A stretch of 22,560 nt of DNA from NCBI GenBank assembly GCA_045651165.1, contig JAZRRX010000046.1:1-22560 (forward strand), written 5' to 3'. The position numbers and the translations under genes are program-made. Positions 15,860-22,560 of this stretch are shown in pieces; positions within the stretch are counted from its first letter, which is position 1, and the number at the start of each line of letters is the position of its first letter. This DNA comes from RGIG4608 sp045651165 (GTDB lineage Bacteria > Bacillota > Clostridia > Oscillospirales > CAG-272). Below the pieces are notes generated by a model. The model worked only from the letters and a program-made list of their open reading frames with translations, was not told the origin of the DNA and ran no database searches.

Positions 15860-16965
15860 ACATAACAACTGTAGAACATTGTGCCGGTTGCCTTGCGTGC
15901 CAAGCAGTGTGCCCAAAGAAATGTATCAGCACCACACACGATGCTATCGGGCACGTGCAACCTGTTGTAGATAGCGATATATGCATAGATTGCAGTTTGT
16001 GCGCCAAAATATGCCCGGAGATAACCCCATTGGAACTATCTCCGATGCAACAAGTTTATGCAGCTTGGGACAAGAACGAGGAGGCACGCAAAAAAAGTTC
16101 CAGCGGCGGGCTTGCAACACTAATTTCGCAACAAGTAATAAAAGAAGGAGGCGTTGTCTATGGCAGCGCATTCCAACCCCCATTAAACATCACACACACA
16201 CGTTGCGATAGCATTGAAGCACTCGAAAAATTAAGAGGCTCAAAATATGTGCAAAGCGACACCGGCGGTTGCTGGAAACAACTGCGAACCGACATAAAAG
16301 AGGGCAAAAAAGTTCTATTCATTGGCACGCCCTGCCAAGTGGCAGCAGCACGCCGCATATGCAAAGAGAGCGAAATGCTATACACCATCGACCTAATATG
16401 TCATGGCGTTCCCTCAATGGAAATGATAAAGAAGAGCCTGCCCGCCTCCATTGATTATGCTCAGATAGCAAACATCACATTCCGAGACAGCACCGACTTC
16501 AAAATAAAAATCCTTGACAACGAGAATAAAACGATATACACTCGTCCACTGCACAAAGATTGGTATCTCAAAGGATTTTTCACCGCACTATTTTATCGAG
16601 ACAGTTGCTACAACTGCAAATATGCCAAGGGCGACAGAATTGGCGACATCACACTCGGTGACTTTTGGGGCGTAAAAGAGAGCGTAATAAATACCGACAC
16701 CGGCAATGGTATATCGGCAGTGTGTGTAAACACAGACAAAGGAGGTCGATTGGTAGAATCCATTCACACACAAGTCAATATTGTAGAGCGCGATGTTGCT
16801 GAGGTAAAGAAGGAGAACAAGCAACTAAATCATCCATCGAAAAAGAGCATACGCACAAACCTGTTCAAGAAGCTGATAAGAATCTTCAAATTCAACACAG
16901 CCGTTAAATTGTGCCTGCCCGAAATTACCATAAAAAGCTACATAACAAGTATAATTAAAAGATAA
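15856..16965 (+). CDS. F420-hydrogenase beta-subunit-like protein with two 4Fe-4S sites (second copy)
   Basis: The 369-residue protein has ferredoxin motifs Cys9/12/15/19 and Cys43/46/49/53, followed by SSSGGLATL, RGSKYVQS, GTPCQVAAARR, ICHGVPSMEM, CYNCKYAKGDRIGD and ITLGDFWGV. Its length is closer to a compact family member than the 428-residue copy at 2553, which has a longer, repeat-bearing middle. It overlaps the upstream pyruvyl-transferase-family gene by 4 bp, and the next ATG follows its stop directly. The tight coupling in both operons, with gene order reversed, supports a functional partnership between the two families. The redox partner and reaction are unknown. Confidence 0.9.
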   Translation: MNITTVEHCAGCLACQAVCPKKCISTTHDAIGHVQPVVDSDICIDCSLCAKICPEITPLELSPMQQVYAAWDKNEEARKKSSSGGLATLISQQVIKEGGVVYGSAFQPPLNITHTRCDSIEALEKLRGSKYVQSDTGGCWKQLRTDIKEGKKVLFIGTPCQVAAARRICKESEMLYTIDLICHGVPSMEMIKKSLPASIDYAQIANITFRDSTDFKIKILDNENKTIYTRPLHKDWYLKGFFTALFYRDSCYNCKYAKGDRIGDITLGDFWGVKESVINTDTGNGISAVCVNTDKGGRLVESIHTQVNIVERDVAEVKKENKQLNHPSKKSIRTNLFKKLIRIFKFNTAVKLCLPEITIKSYITSIIKR

Positions 16966-18081
16966 ATGCCCAATATGAAAAAACTCCTTATATTCCACCC
17001 TACCATTGCACCCTATCGCATAGATTTTTTCAACGACCTATATAAAGCGTTTGACACACGCATATGTTTGCGATATCGCAACCTTAAATCCCAGAAATTC
17101 GATTACGATAAAATTGCCGCGCAATTCGAATTTGAGCCTGTGTATATGGAAGAGGGCATAAAAATAGGCCGTCGCACACTTGCTAAAGGATTCTGGAAAA
17201 ACTTGGATGAATTCAACCCCGAAATTGTGATAGTGGAGGAGTTTAGCATTGGTGCCGTAATGGTGCTTTTACATCGTTTCCTAAAAAGAAAAAAATACAA
17301 AGTAATATCTACCTGCGACGACAGCTACAATATGGTTGCCGAAAACAACGATTTTTCAAAGGCCCACAAGATGGCACGCAAGATTATTGCTCCACACCTT
17401 GACAACATAATACTTGTTGAGCCCAAGGTTGCCGAGTGGTACAAAGGAAAATATGGAACAGGAACATTCTTCCCCATAATCAAGCCCGACGAGAAGGCGC
17501 GTGCCGAGTATGCAAGAATAATTGCGCAAAGCAACGACACTGCTCACAAGCATAACCTCATTGGCAAAAAGATATTTCTATTTGTAGGCCGGTTGGTTGC
17601 AATAAAAAACATAGAAGCTGCAATACGTGCCTTTTCCACTCTCGACCAAAAGGAGAATGTCTTTGTAATTGTAGGTGATGGCCCCGAAAGAGAACAGTTG
17701 CAACAAACAGCCAAGGAATTAAATGCCAACTGCATATTCACCGGGCGCCTCGAAGGTGATGAGTTGAACCAATGGTATAACATTGCACAAATATTCATTT
17801 TGCCAAGCTACTTAGAGCCCTTTGGAGCAGTAACCAATGAAGCCCTCCTTGCCGGTTGCAAAGCACTTGTTTCCGAGAAAGCAGGCTCGCAATGCCTTGT
17901 AAAAGACGGAGTGAATGGCTACACATTCAATCCTTATGACATAAATGACATTGCAAGCAAAATGCAAACAGCGGCAAGCGAGGTTACCACATTGGAGAGT
18001 GTAACACTAAAAAAGAATAATATGCAATGCAGCTACAATGAACTTATTAAAAAGTTAATAGAATTGCTTAATAACCTATAA
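16966..18081 (+). CDS. GT4-family glycosyltransferase
   Basis: This 371-residue GT-B protein starts immediately after the stop of the preceding gene; a second Met three codons in (16975) is an alternative start. The C-terminal half has LFVGRLVAIKNIEAAIRAF (from ~204), VIVGDGPEREQL, the donor-site pattern EPFGAVTNE (E284 and E292, the E-x7-E of retaining GT4 enzymes) and DGVNGYTFNP. It would transfer a sugar from a nucleotide donor to the lipid-linked growing unit on the cytoplasmic face of the membrane. The N-terminal FHPTIAPYRIDFFNDLYKA is typical of the family. Sugar and linkage cannot be predicted. Confidence 0.9.
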   Translation: MPNMKKLLIFHPTIAPYRIDFFNDLYKAFDTRICLRYRNLKSQKFDYDKIAAQFEFEPVYMEEGIKIGRRTLAKGFWKNLDEFNPEIVIVEEFSIGAVMVLLHRFLKRKKYKVISTCDDSYNMVAENNDFSKAHKMARKIIAPHLDNIILVEPKVAEWYKGKYGTGTFFPIIKPDEKARAEYARIIAQSNDTAHKHNLIGKKIFLFVGRLVAIKNIEAAIRAFSTLDQKENVFVIVGDGPEREQLQQTAKELNANCIFTGRLEGDELNQWYNIAQIFILPSYLEPFGAVTNEALLAGCKALVSEKAGSQCLVKDGVNGYTFNPYDINDIASKMQTAASEVTTLESVTLKKNNMQCSYNELIKKLIELLNNL

Positions 18082-18115
18082 AAGTTATAATCGTTACAAT
18101 AAAACATAGCAACAA

Positions 18116-19222
18116 ATGAGCAAGCCACGCATACTACTCATAACCCCATTGCCACCGCCGGTACACGGCAGTGCTATGGTGAGCCAATACATCAAGGATT
18201 GCAAGGAGTTGCAGGAGGAGTTCATATGCGACTTTGTAAACCTATCGACATCCCGCACAATAGACGAAATTGGCAAAAATTCCATAAAGAAGTATTGGCG
18301 ATTCTTTATGTCATACTTACTCACATTCTGGAAGCTGCTTACACACCGCTATGCTCTATGCTACCTTGCAATCACTTGTCACGGGAGCGGCTTCCTTAAA
18401 GATGCCCCATTTGTATTGCTTTGCAAGCTGTTCCGCAGAAAAGTGATTATTCACCAGCACAACAAAGGAATGAGCAATTGTGTAAACAAGCAACCATACA
18501 AATGGTTGCTGCCGCTTGTTTACAAAAACACAAAGGTGATACTGCTATCGTGGTACCTATACCCCGACATTGAAAAAGTTGTTAAAAAGGAGCAAGTTGT
18601 AATATGCCCCAACGGCATACCCGAGATTTTCGATAAAGAACAGCACTTTGAACGCAACAATGAAGTTCCACATTTGCTATTCCTTTCTAACCTCATTCCC
18701 AGCAAAGGCGTATATGTACTACTTGATGCTTGTAAACTACTTAAAGAAAAAGGATATAAATTTGTTTGCAACTTCGTAGGTGGCGAGAGTAAGGAGATAA
18801 CTAAAGCCATATTTGAAGATGAGGTTGCAAAAAGAGGACTCAATGAAAAACTGGTATATCACGGCCCACAATACGGCAAGGAGAAAGAGGAACATCTCAA
18901 AAAAGCAGACATTTTTGTACACCCCACAAAGAACGATGCATTCCCCCTTGTTCTTTTAGAGGCAATGCAACATAAATTACCAATAATAACTACTGCTGAA
19001 GGTGGTATTCCCGACATCGTCACTCCATTGGTAAACGGGCTCATAACAATGTCGGCAACAGCCGAAGAATTATCCAATAATGTTGCGCAACTATTAGACG
19101 ACAGTAATATGCGTAGGCTGTTTGGCGAAAACGGATACAAAATATTCAAAGAAAAATTCACAAAGAAACAATTTGAGAATGAGATAACCAAATTGTTAAA
19201 AAATGTTATAACGGGGGGGTAA
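18116..19222 (+). CDS. GT4-family glycosyltransferase ending at a G7 tract
   Basis: The 368-residue GT4 protein has the N-terminal pattern ITPLPPPVHGSAMVSQYI, LFLSNLIPSKGVYVLLDA (from ~189), FVGG, HGPQYGKEKEEHLKKADIF, and DAFPLVLLE (275-283), where Asp replaces the first Glu of E-x7-E. It starts 34 bp after the previous gene. The protein ends KNVITGG with its stop directly behind a G7 tract. One added G removes the stop and fuses it to a second GT4 C-terminal half at 19219-19596, giving about 493 residues. As written it looks like a complete enzyme. Its 3' end shares long stretches of DNA with the fragment behind it (for example around GENGYKIFKEKF), so recombination between them is plausible. 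Confidence 0.9.
   Translation: MSKPRILLITPLPPPVHGSAMVSQYIKDCKELQEEFICDFVNLSTSRTIDEIGKNSIKKYWRFFMSYLLTFWKLLTHRYALCYLAITCHGSGFLKDAPFVLLCKLFRRKVIIHQHNKGMSNCVNKQPYKWLLPLVYKNTKVILLSWYLYPDIEKVVKKEQVVICPNGIPEIFDKEQHFERNNEVPHLLFLSNLIPSKGVYVLLDACKLLKEKGYKFVCNFVGGESKEITKAIFEDEVAKRGLNEKLVYHGPQYGKEKEEHLKKADIFVHPTKNDAFPLVLLEAMQHKLPIITTAEGGIPDIVTPLVNGLITMSATAEELSNNVAQLLDDSNMRRLFGENGYKIFKEKFTKKQFENEITKLLKNVITGG
19213..19219 (+). repeat. Poly-G tract (G7) at the junction of two GT4 coding segments
   Basis: Seven Gs precede the TAA of the upstream glycosyltransferase. With eight Gs the frame continues as TGGVKYVNFIGPKYG into the downstream fragment, while six Gs gives a quick stop. It is the same tract length and the same +1 rule as at 5255-5261. 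Confidence 0.75.
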
Positions 19223-19596
19223 AATATGTTAACTTTATAGGGCCCAAGTACGGAAGAGAAAAAGAGGCATATTTTGAAAACGCAGATATTTTTGTATTCC
19301 CCACATTCTACCATAACGAATGCTTGCCTTTAGTTCTGCTTGAGGTAATGCAGTACAAGAAAGCAATTGTAACCACTGACGAAGGAGGTATTCCCGATAT
19401 TGTTAAAAATGGCATAAATGGCTTCATTTGTAAACGCGAAGATGCCATTTCATTAGCCAATAGCATAGAAAAACTTATATCAGATAAAAATACGTGCGTT
19501 GAATTTGGCGAAAACGGCTACAAGATTTTCAAAGAGAAATTCACACTGAACCAATTCAACAAAAATATAACAAACACTTTAAGGAGTATTATATAA
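19219..19596 (+). pseudogene. Start-less 3' half of a GT4 glycosyltransferase
   Basis: About 125 codons encode the C-terminal half of a GT4 enzyme: KYVNFIGPKYGREKEAYF, ADIFVFPTFYHNECLPLVLL, EGGIPDIVKNGINGF and GENGYKIFKEKF. The N-terminal half is missing. The first in-frame ATG is near 19347, inside the donor-binding domain, so independent translation would make no working enzyme. It is homologous to the last ~125 residues of the gene in front of it. It may be a recombination leftover, a donor for gene conversion, or an extension translated only when the poly-G tract slips. Confidence 0.75.
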
Positions 19597-19800
19597 TAAC
19601 AAAGGCGTACCCAACGTTTGTACTCCTCCCACGCTTGCAGCTCGGCAGCCCCACATCGCAGTTGCTATGCTCCACCTCCACCGCATAACAAGCAGGGGAA
19701 AGAATTTTATTGAGGCTGTCCTCACTCTTGAGAGCAGCATTGTTGCCATCGGCAATAGATTTGTACCTCACCGCCATTTGATTACTTTGCTTGTTCACAG
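19589..19800 (-). pseudogene. 5' fragment of a second tail-fibre-like gene
   Basis: From a GTG at 19800 the minus strand reads NKQSNQMAVRYKSIADGNNAALKSEDSLNKILSPACYAVEVEHSNCDVGLP in pieces that align with the first ~55 residues of the protein at 14210-11874. Similarity then stops and the frame ends at 19589. The flank upstream of the start is also related to that gene (TACTTTTG -7 box, GCAACCT near -33). In the +1 frame the 3' part reads AAELQAWEEYKRWVR, which could be a scrap of a different gene. The fragment is convergent with operon 2 and overlaps its last codons. Confidence 0.65.
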
Positions 19801-19812
19801 TCTTTTTTGTGA

Positions 19813-19820
19813 CAAAAGTA
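19813..19820 (-). promoter_or_regulatory. Candidate -7 element of the tail-fibre fragment
   Basis: TACTTTTG on the minus strand fits TAnnTTTG and lies 12 bp before the GTG at 19800, in the position matching the -7 box of the intact gene. The -33 position reads AACC, as in the intact copy. Confidence 0.4.
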
Positions 19821-19979
19821 AGGCTGTGTGCAGCCGGCAAGGTTGCCATATTGCCACATTGGTAAAATGGCACGGGTATAATTGTTATTTTTGCAACTCG
19901 GCGCAAAGGGGTTGGTTATATTGCAATTACACTCCCCTCCGTCACTGACAAGGCCCTTTGGGCACTCCTTTGATTGTAT

Positions 19980-20825
19980 CCAAGTTGCTTGCGCTCGCGG
20001 TGAAATATCAAGCAAGCTTGTATTTCGCTCGCTTAAACGCAACTTTGTGAAGTTAAAACTTCAGTCGTCGCAAACATTGCTCGTTCGCAATGTCGTCGCA
20101 AGCAACGCTCGCCCGCGTTGCCCCCTCGCAAAGCGAGTGGCGGAGTTGTTAAAGCTATAATAACTCTGCCCCTTTCTAAGGGGAAGTACGCGTAGCGGGA
20201 AGGGGATGGCTTCGCTTGTTTGCAATCAAGGAGGAGTGGCTGAAAGCCGAGGGGGATAAAATGTTTGAAACTTATGTTTTAATTCTTTGGTAGCCCGTGA
20301 GTATTAAAGCTCCGCCACTCGCTGAGCGAGGGGAGGTGGCGCAAACGCAGTGCTGCGACGGAGGGGAGTGAGTTGTTTTTTATTAATCCCTCGGTGCTAT
20401 TCTGCGGCCATTCTCTCAATTAAGTATTCTTTTTATAGTCCTTTCTGTGCCGACAGAAAGGACCAAAGAACTCGGCACGCGAGAAAAAATAGTCGCGAGC
20501 ATTCTTTGCTCATTCCGGCCGGCTTCATTCGGTCGAACGCTCGCTTGCCACTCGACACTTCAAGTAATTTAAGGGGTGCTCCGTAACTCGCTCCGCGCGG
20601 CTATGTAAGAAAAAATATACCCGCGCTGCGCTCAAACATACTCACACAATGGCCCTTAAATTACTCGGTGTCTCCCTCAATTTTTAACGGTGCCGGGGTT
20701 AGAAATTACTTATGCTATGAAAAGCAACAGCGGCAAAGGTAATTCGTCGCCAAAAGCGAAAGTTGCGTTTAAGCGAGCGAAATACAAGCTTGCTTGATAT
20801 TTCACTGCGAGCGCAAGCAACTTGG
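19980..20825. repeat. 67-bp inverted repeat pair (19980-20046 and 20759-20825)
   Basis: The left arm and the reverse complement of the right arm differ at one position over 67 bp. The shared core includes TATCAAGCAAGCTTGTATTT. The arms enclose 712 bp. A degenerate copy of the right-arm orientation is recognisable at about 14599-14648. Confidence 0.85.
20438..20463. repeat. Perfect 11-bp hairpin
   Basis: GTCCTTTCTGT (20438-20448), loop GCCG, ACAGAAAGGAC (20453-20463). No gene ends here, so a terminator role is not obvious. It is probably part of the repeat complex. Confidence 0.6.
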
Positions 20826-21036
20826 TGAAACAAAAGGCTGCGTTACGCAGCCGCAGAGAGCATGTCGAGCAATGCGTCGGCAAGCCGGAGACATGTTTGA
20901 GCGCAGCGAGTCGTTGACGGCCCAAGCACTTGCGACAAACAGCGAGCGGCAAGCCACGAAGCGACCGAAGAATGTCGCTTGCGACTTGTGAGCAAAGCAA
21001 GTCGCGACCGGCAAGACGACAGCCCGAGTTTTGTGA

Positions 21037-21058
21037 GTACTTTTTTACAAAAAAGTAC
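21037..21058. repeat. Hairpin GTACTTTTTT-AC-AAAAAAGTAC
   Basis: A 10-bp perfect stem with a 2-nt spacer lies just outside the right arm of the 88-bp inverted repeat. It could terminate transcription in either direction. Confidence 0.55.
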
Positions 21059-21255
21059 AAACAGACACTGCCATTAAATCAAGAAAAACTCTCGGGCTAC
21101 CGAAGACTTAAAACGCAAGTTACAAACATTTTATCCCCCTCGGCTTTCAGCCACTCCCCCTTGATTACAAACAAGTGGGAGAGTTTATAAGCATTACAAC
21201 TCCGCCACTCGCTGTGCGAGGGGAGGTGGATCCAAAAACTTGTTTTTTGAAGACG

Positions 21256-22560
21256 GAGGGGAGTGAAAGAGAACCTGAAACCCTGTGTCTACAAGCTGTG
21301 CAAGTACTTTATATGTACGACCCCGTACTTTTTGTAGAACGGTCCGGCGAGTTACGCTTACTGGCAAGGTTAACCACTAAACGTGTGGAGCCGAAGGGAA
21401 ACCAACTGTTAATAGCGCGTGGAGTCAGTATGTGTAGACCCGAAACCGGGTGATCTACCCATGTCCAGGTTCAAGATGCCGTAAAAGGCATTGGAGGACC
21501 GAACACACATCCGTTGAAAAGGGTGGTGATGAGGTGTGGCTAGGGGAGAAATTCCAATCGAACCCGGAGATAGCTGGTTCTCCTCGAAATAGCTTTAGGG
21601 CTAGCCTCGTTTTAGTCTTATGGAGGTAGAGCACTGAATTTGTGCGGGGGCGTCAAAGCTTACCAAGCGATATCAAACTCCGAATGCCATGTAGATGATG
21701 AACGGGAGTCAGACTATACGAGATAAGTTGGATAGTCAAAAGGGAAAGAGCCCAGACCACCGGCTAAGGTCCCAAAGTGTGTGTTAAGTGGAAAAGGATG
21801 TGAGATTTCGAAGACAACTAGGATGTTGGCTCAGAAGCAGCCATTCATTCAAAGAGTGCGTAACAGCTCACTAGTCGAGAGGTCCTGCGCCGAAAATGTC
21901 CGGGGCTAAAACACAACACCGAAGCCGTGGATTCAGGTAACTGAGTGGTAGAGGAGCATTCTTAATGCCGACGAAGCTGTACCGGAAGGAGCAGTGGAGG
22001 AATAAGAAGAGAGAATGCCGGAATGAGTAGCGAGAGAAAGGTGAGAATCCTTTCGGCCGAATATCTAAGGTTTCCAGAGTAAAGCTGATCTGCTCTGGGT
22101 AAGTCGGGGCCTAAGGAGAGGTCGAAAGACGTATCCGATGGATAACAGGTTTAGATTCCTGTACCGCATATAAACAGAACTGTGGGGACGCATGTGGAAA
22201 GCACGAGCCGGAAATGGAAAAGCCGGTGCAAGCGAGGTAGGAGTGTGATAGGCAAATCCGTCACACAATCCAAAGACGTGAAGCGGAGCGAACTTAAAGT
22301 AGCGAAGCGTGTGAGCCATGTGCCGAGAAAAGCCGCTATTGTTTTATATGTGCCCGTACCGTAAACCGACACAGGTGGATGAGGAGAGAATCCTAAGGCC
22401 GACGGAAGAAGCATTGTTAAGGAACTCGGCAAAATGACCCCGTAACTTCGGGAGAAGGGGTGCCTGCTAATTGCAGGCCGCAGAGAATAGGCTCAAGCAA
22501 CTGTTTAGCAAAAACACAGGTCTATGCGAAACCGAAAGGTGAAGTATATGGGCTGACGCC
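21256..22560 (+). rRNA. 23S ribosomal RNA, internal part
   Basis: From GAACCTGAAACC at about 21270 the sequence is 23S rRNA of Bacteroidetes type. Recognised parts are the GTACTTTTTGTA and GAGTTACG segments, the GTTAATAGCGCGTGGAGTC and GATAGCTGGTTCTCC regions, the GTPase-centre GTGCGTAACAGCTCACTAGTCGAG, and AAACCGACACAGGTGG near 22365. It corresponds roughly to E. coli positions 460-1850 and continues past the window. The first ~450-500 nt of the gene are absent: upstream lies a dispersed repeat, with no 16S rRNA, spacer tRNA or 23S 5' end. The exact left edge is uncertain by about 12 bases because the repeat end GGAGGGGAGTGA resembles the 23S sequence at that point. Confidence 0.95.

Larger units (their letters stand above)
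20215..21175. repeat. 88-bp inverted repeat pair (20215-20302 and 21088-21175)
   Basis: The arms match at 80 of 88 positions with no gap. The central GGCTGAAAGCCGAGGGGGAT is identical in both. The similarity resumes further out on both sides (GGCGGAGTT near 20153 against AACTCCGCC near 21205), interrupted on the left by an inserted GC-rich hairpin segment. Confidence 0.8.
19821..21255. other. Non-coding, repeat-packed region
   Basis: No protein-coding gene is supported across 1.4 kb: open frames here are low-complexity, Arg/Ser/Cys-rich and match nothing I know. The region is made of inverted and direct repeats, several hairpins, and GC-rich segments with many GCAAGC and GCGAGC words. It looks like a landing site for dispersed intergenic elements rather than a decayed operon. 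Confidence 0.7.
20309..21266. repeat. Dispersed unit with conserved ends and variable core (20309-20371, 21199-21266)
   Basis: Both copies begin CTCCGCCACTCGC, contain GCGAGGGGAGGTGG and end GACGGAGGGGAGTGA, with unrelated ~20-bp cores. An inverted copy with the same ends spans about 19930-20153 and has a much longer core. The hairpin CTCGC-loop-GCGAG is kept in all three copies while its loop changes. Confidence 0.7.

Noticed and set aside
20309..21266. CRISPR array
   Set aside because: There are only three units, in mixed orientation, with cores of very different length and no regular repeat-spacer period or cas genes.
22140..22370. Intervening sequence or intron in 23S rRNA
   Set aside because: The segment corresponds to a normally length-variable helix region between conserved 23S blocks, and the conserved sequences continue directly on both sides.
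22065..22432. Open frames within the rRNA region
   Set aside because: The DNA is recognisable 23S rRNA throughout, so these frames are chance.

Overview
The window looks like an accessory region of a Bacteroidales chromosome, probably a gut commensal and possibly metagenome-assembled. Coding DNA is AT-rich, starts lack clear Shine-Dalgarno sequences, and two promoters match the Bacteroidetes primary-sigma consensus (TTTG, 20 bp, TAnnTTTG). The proteins are typical of Bacteroidales surface-polysaccharide loci.

Layout. 1-114 is the 3' end of an unidentified gene. 115-1004 is a non-coding leader region with a 28-bp perfect palindrome, two strong hairpins, a promoter and a decayed ORF. 1005-6687 is polysaccharide operon 1: Wzx flippase, ferredoxin-type F420-hydrogenase-beta-like protein, polysaccharide pyruvyl transferase family protein, CysE-type O-acetyltransferase (frameshifted at a G7 tract) and an EpsG/Wzy-type polymerase. 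6789-11483 encodes one 1564-residue protein with a degenerate ComEC-like metallo-beta-lactamase N-terminus, a long beta-rich middle, a coiled coil, a hydrophobic helical stretch and a helical C-terminus. A small gene remnant and a bidirectional terminator follow. On the minus strand, 14210-11874 encodes a phage-tail-fibre-like protein with no other phage genes around it. 14750-19596 is polysaccharide operon 2: pyruvyl transferase family protein, a second F420-hydrogenase-beta-like protein, two GT4 glycosyltransferases, and a start-less 3' half of a third GT4 after another G7 tract. A 5' fragment of a second tail-fibre gene lies convergent to the end of operon 2. 19900-21266 is non-coding and packed with dispersed and inverted repeats. 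21256-22560 is an internal part of a 23S rRNA gene.

How it works together. The two operons would build and export a surface glycan: acceptor sugars are added by glycosyltransferases, decorated by pyruvyl-transferase-family and O-acetyl transferases, flipped by Wzx and polymerised by the EpsG-like protein. Both G7 tracts sit where one extra G would restore or extend the reading frame. They are therefore candidate phase-variation switches acting on acetylation and on a glycosyltransferase, although homopolymer sequencing error is a serious alternative. Each operon ends against a tail-fibre-type gene with a conserved 5' flank, which suggests a repeated cassette architecture.

Caution. The junction into 23S rRNA lacks the first ~450-500 nt of the gene and falls in a short sequence shared with the neighbouring repeat. 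It is probably an assembly chimera.
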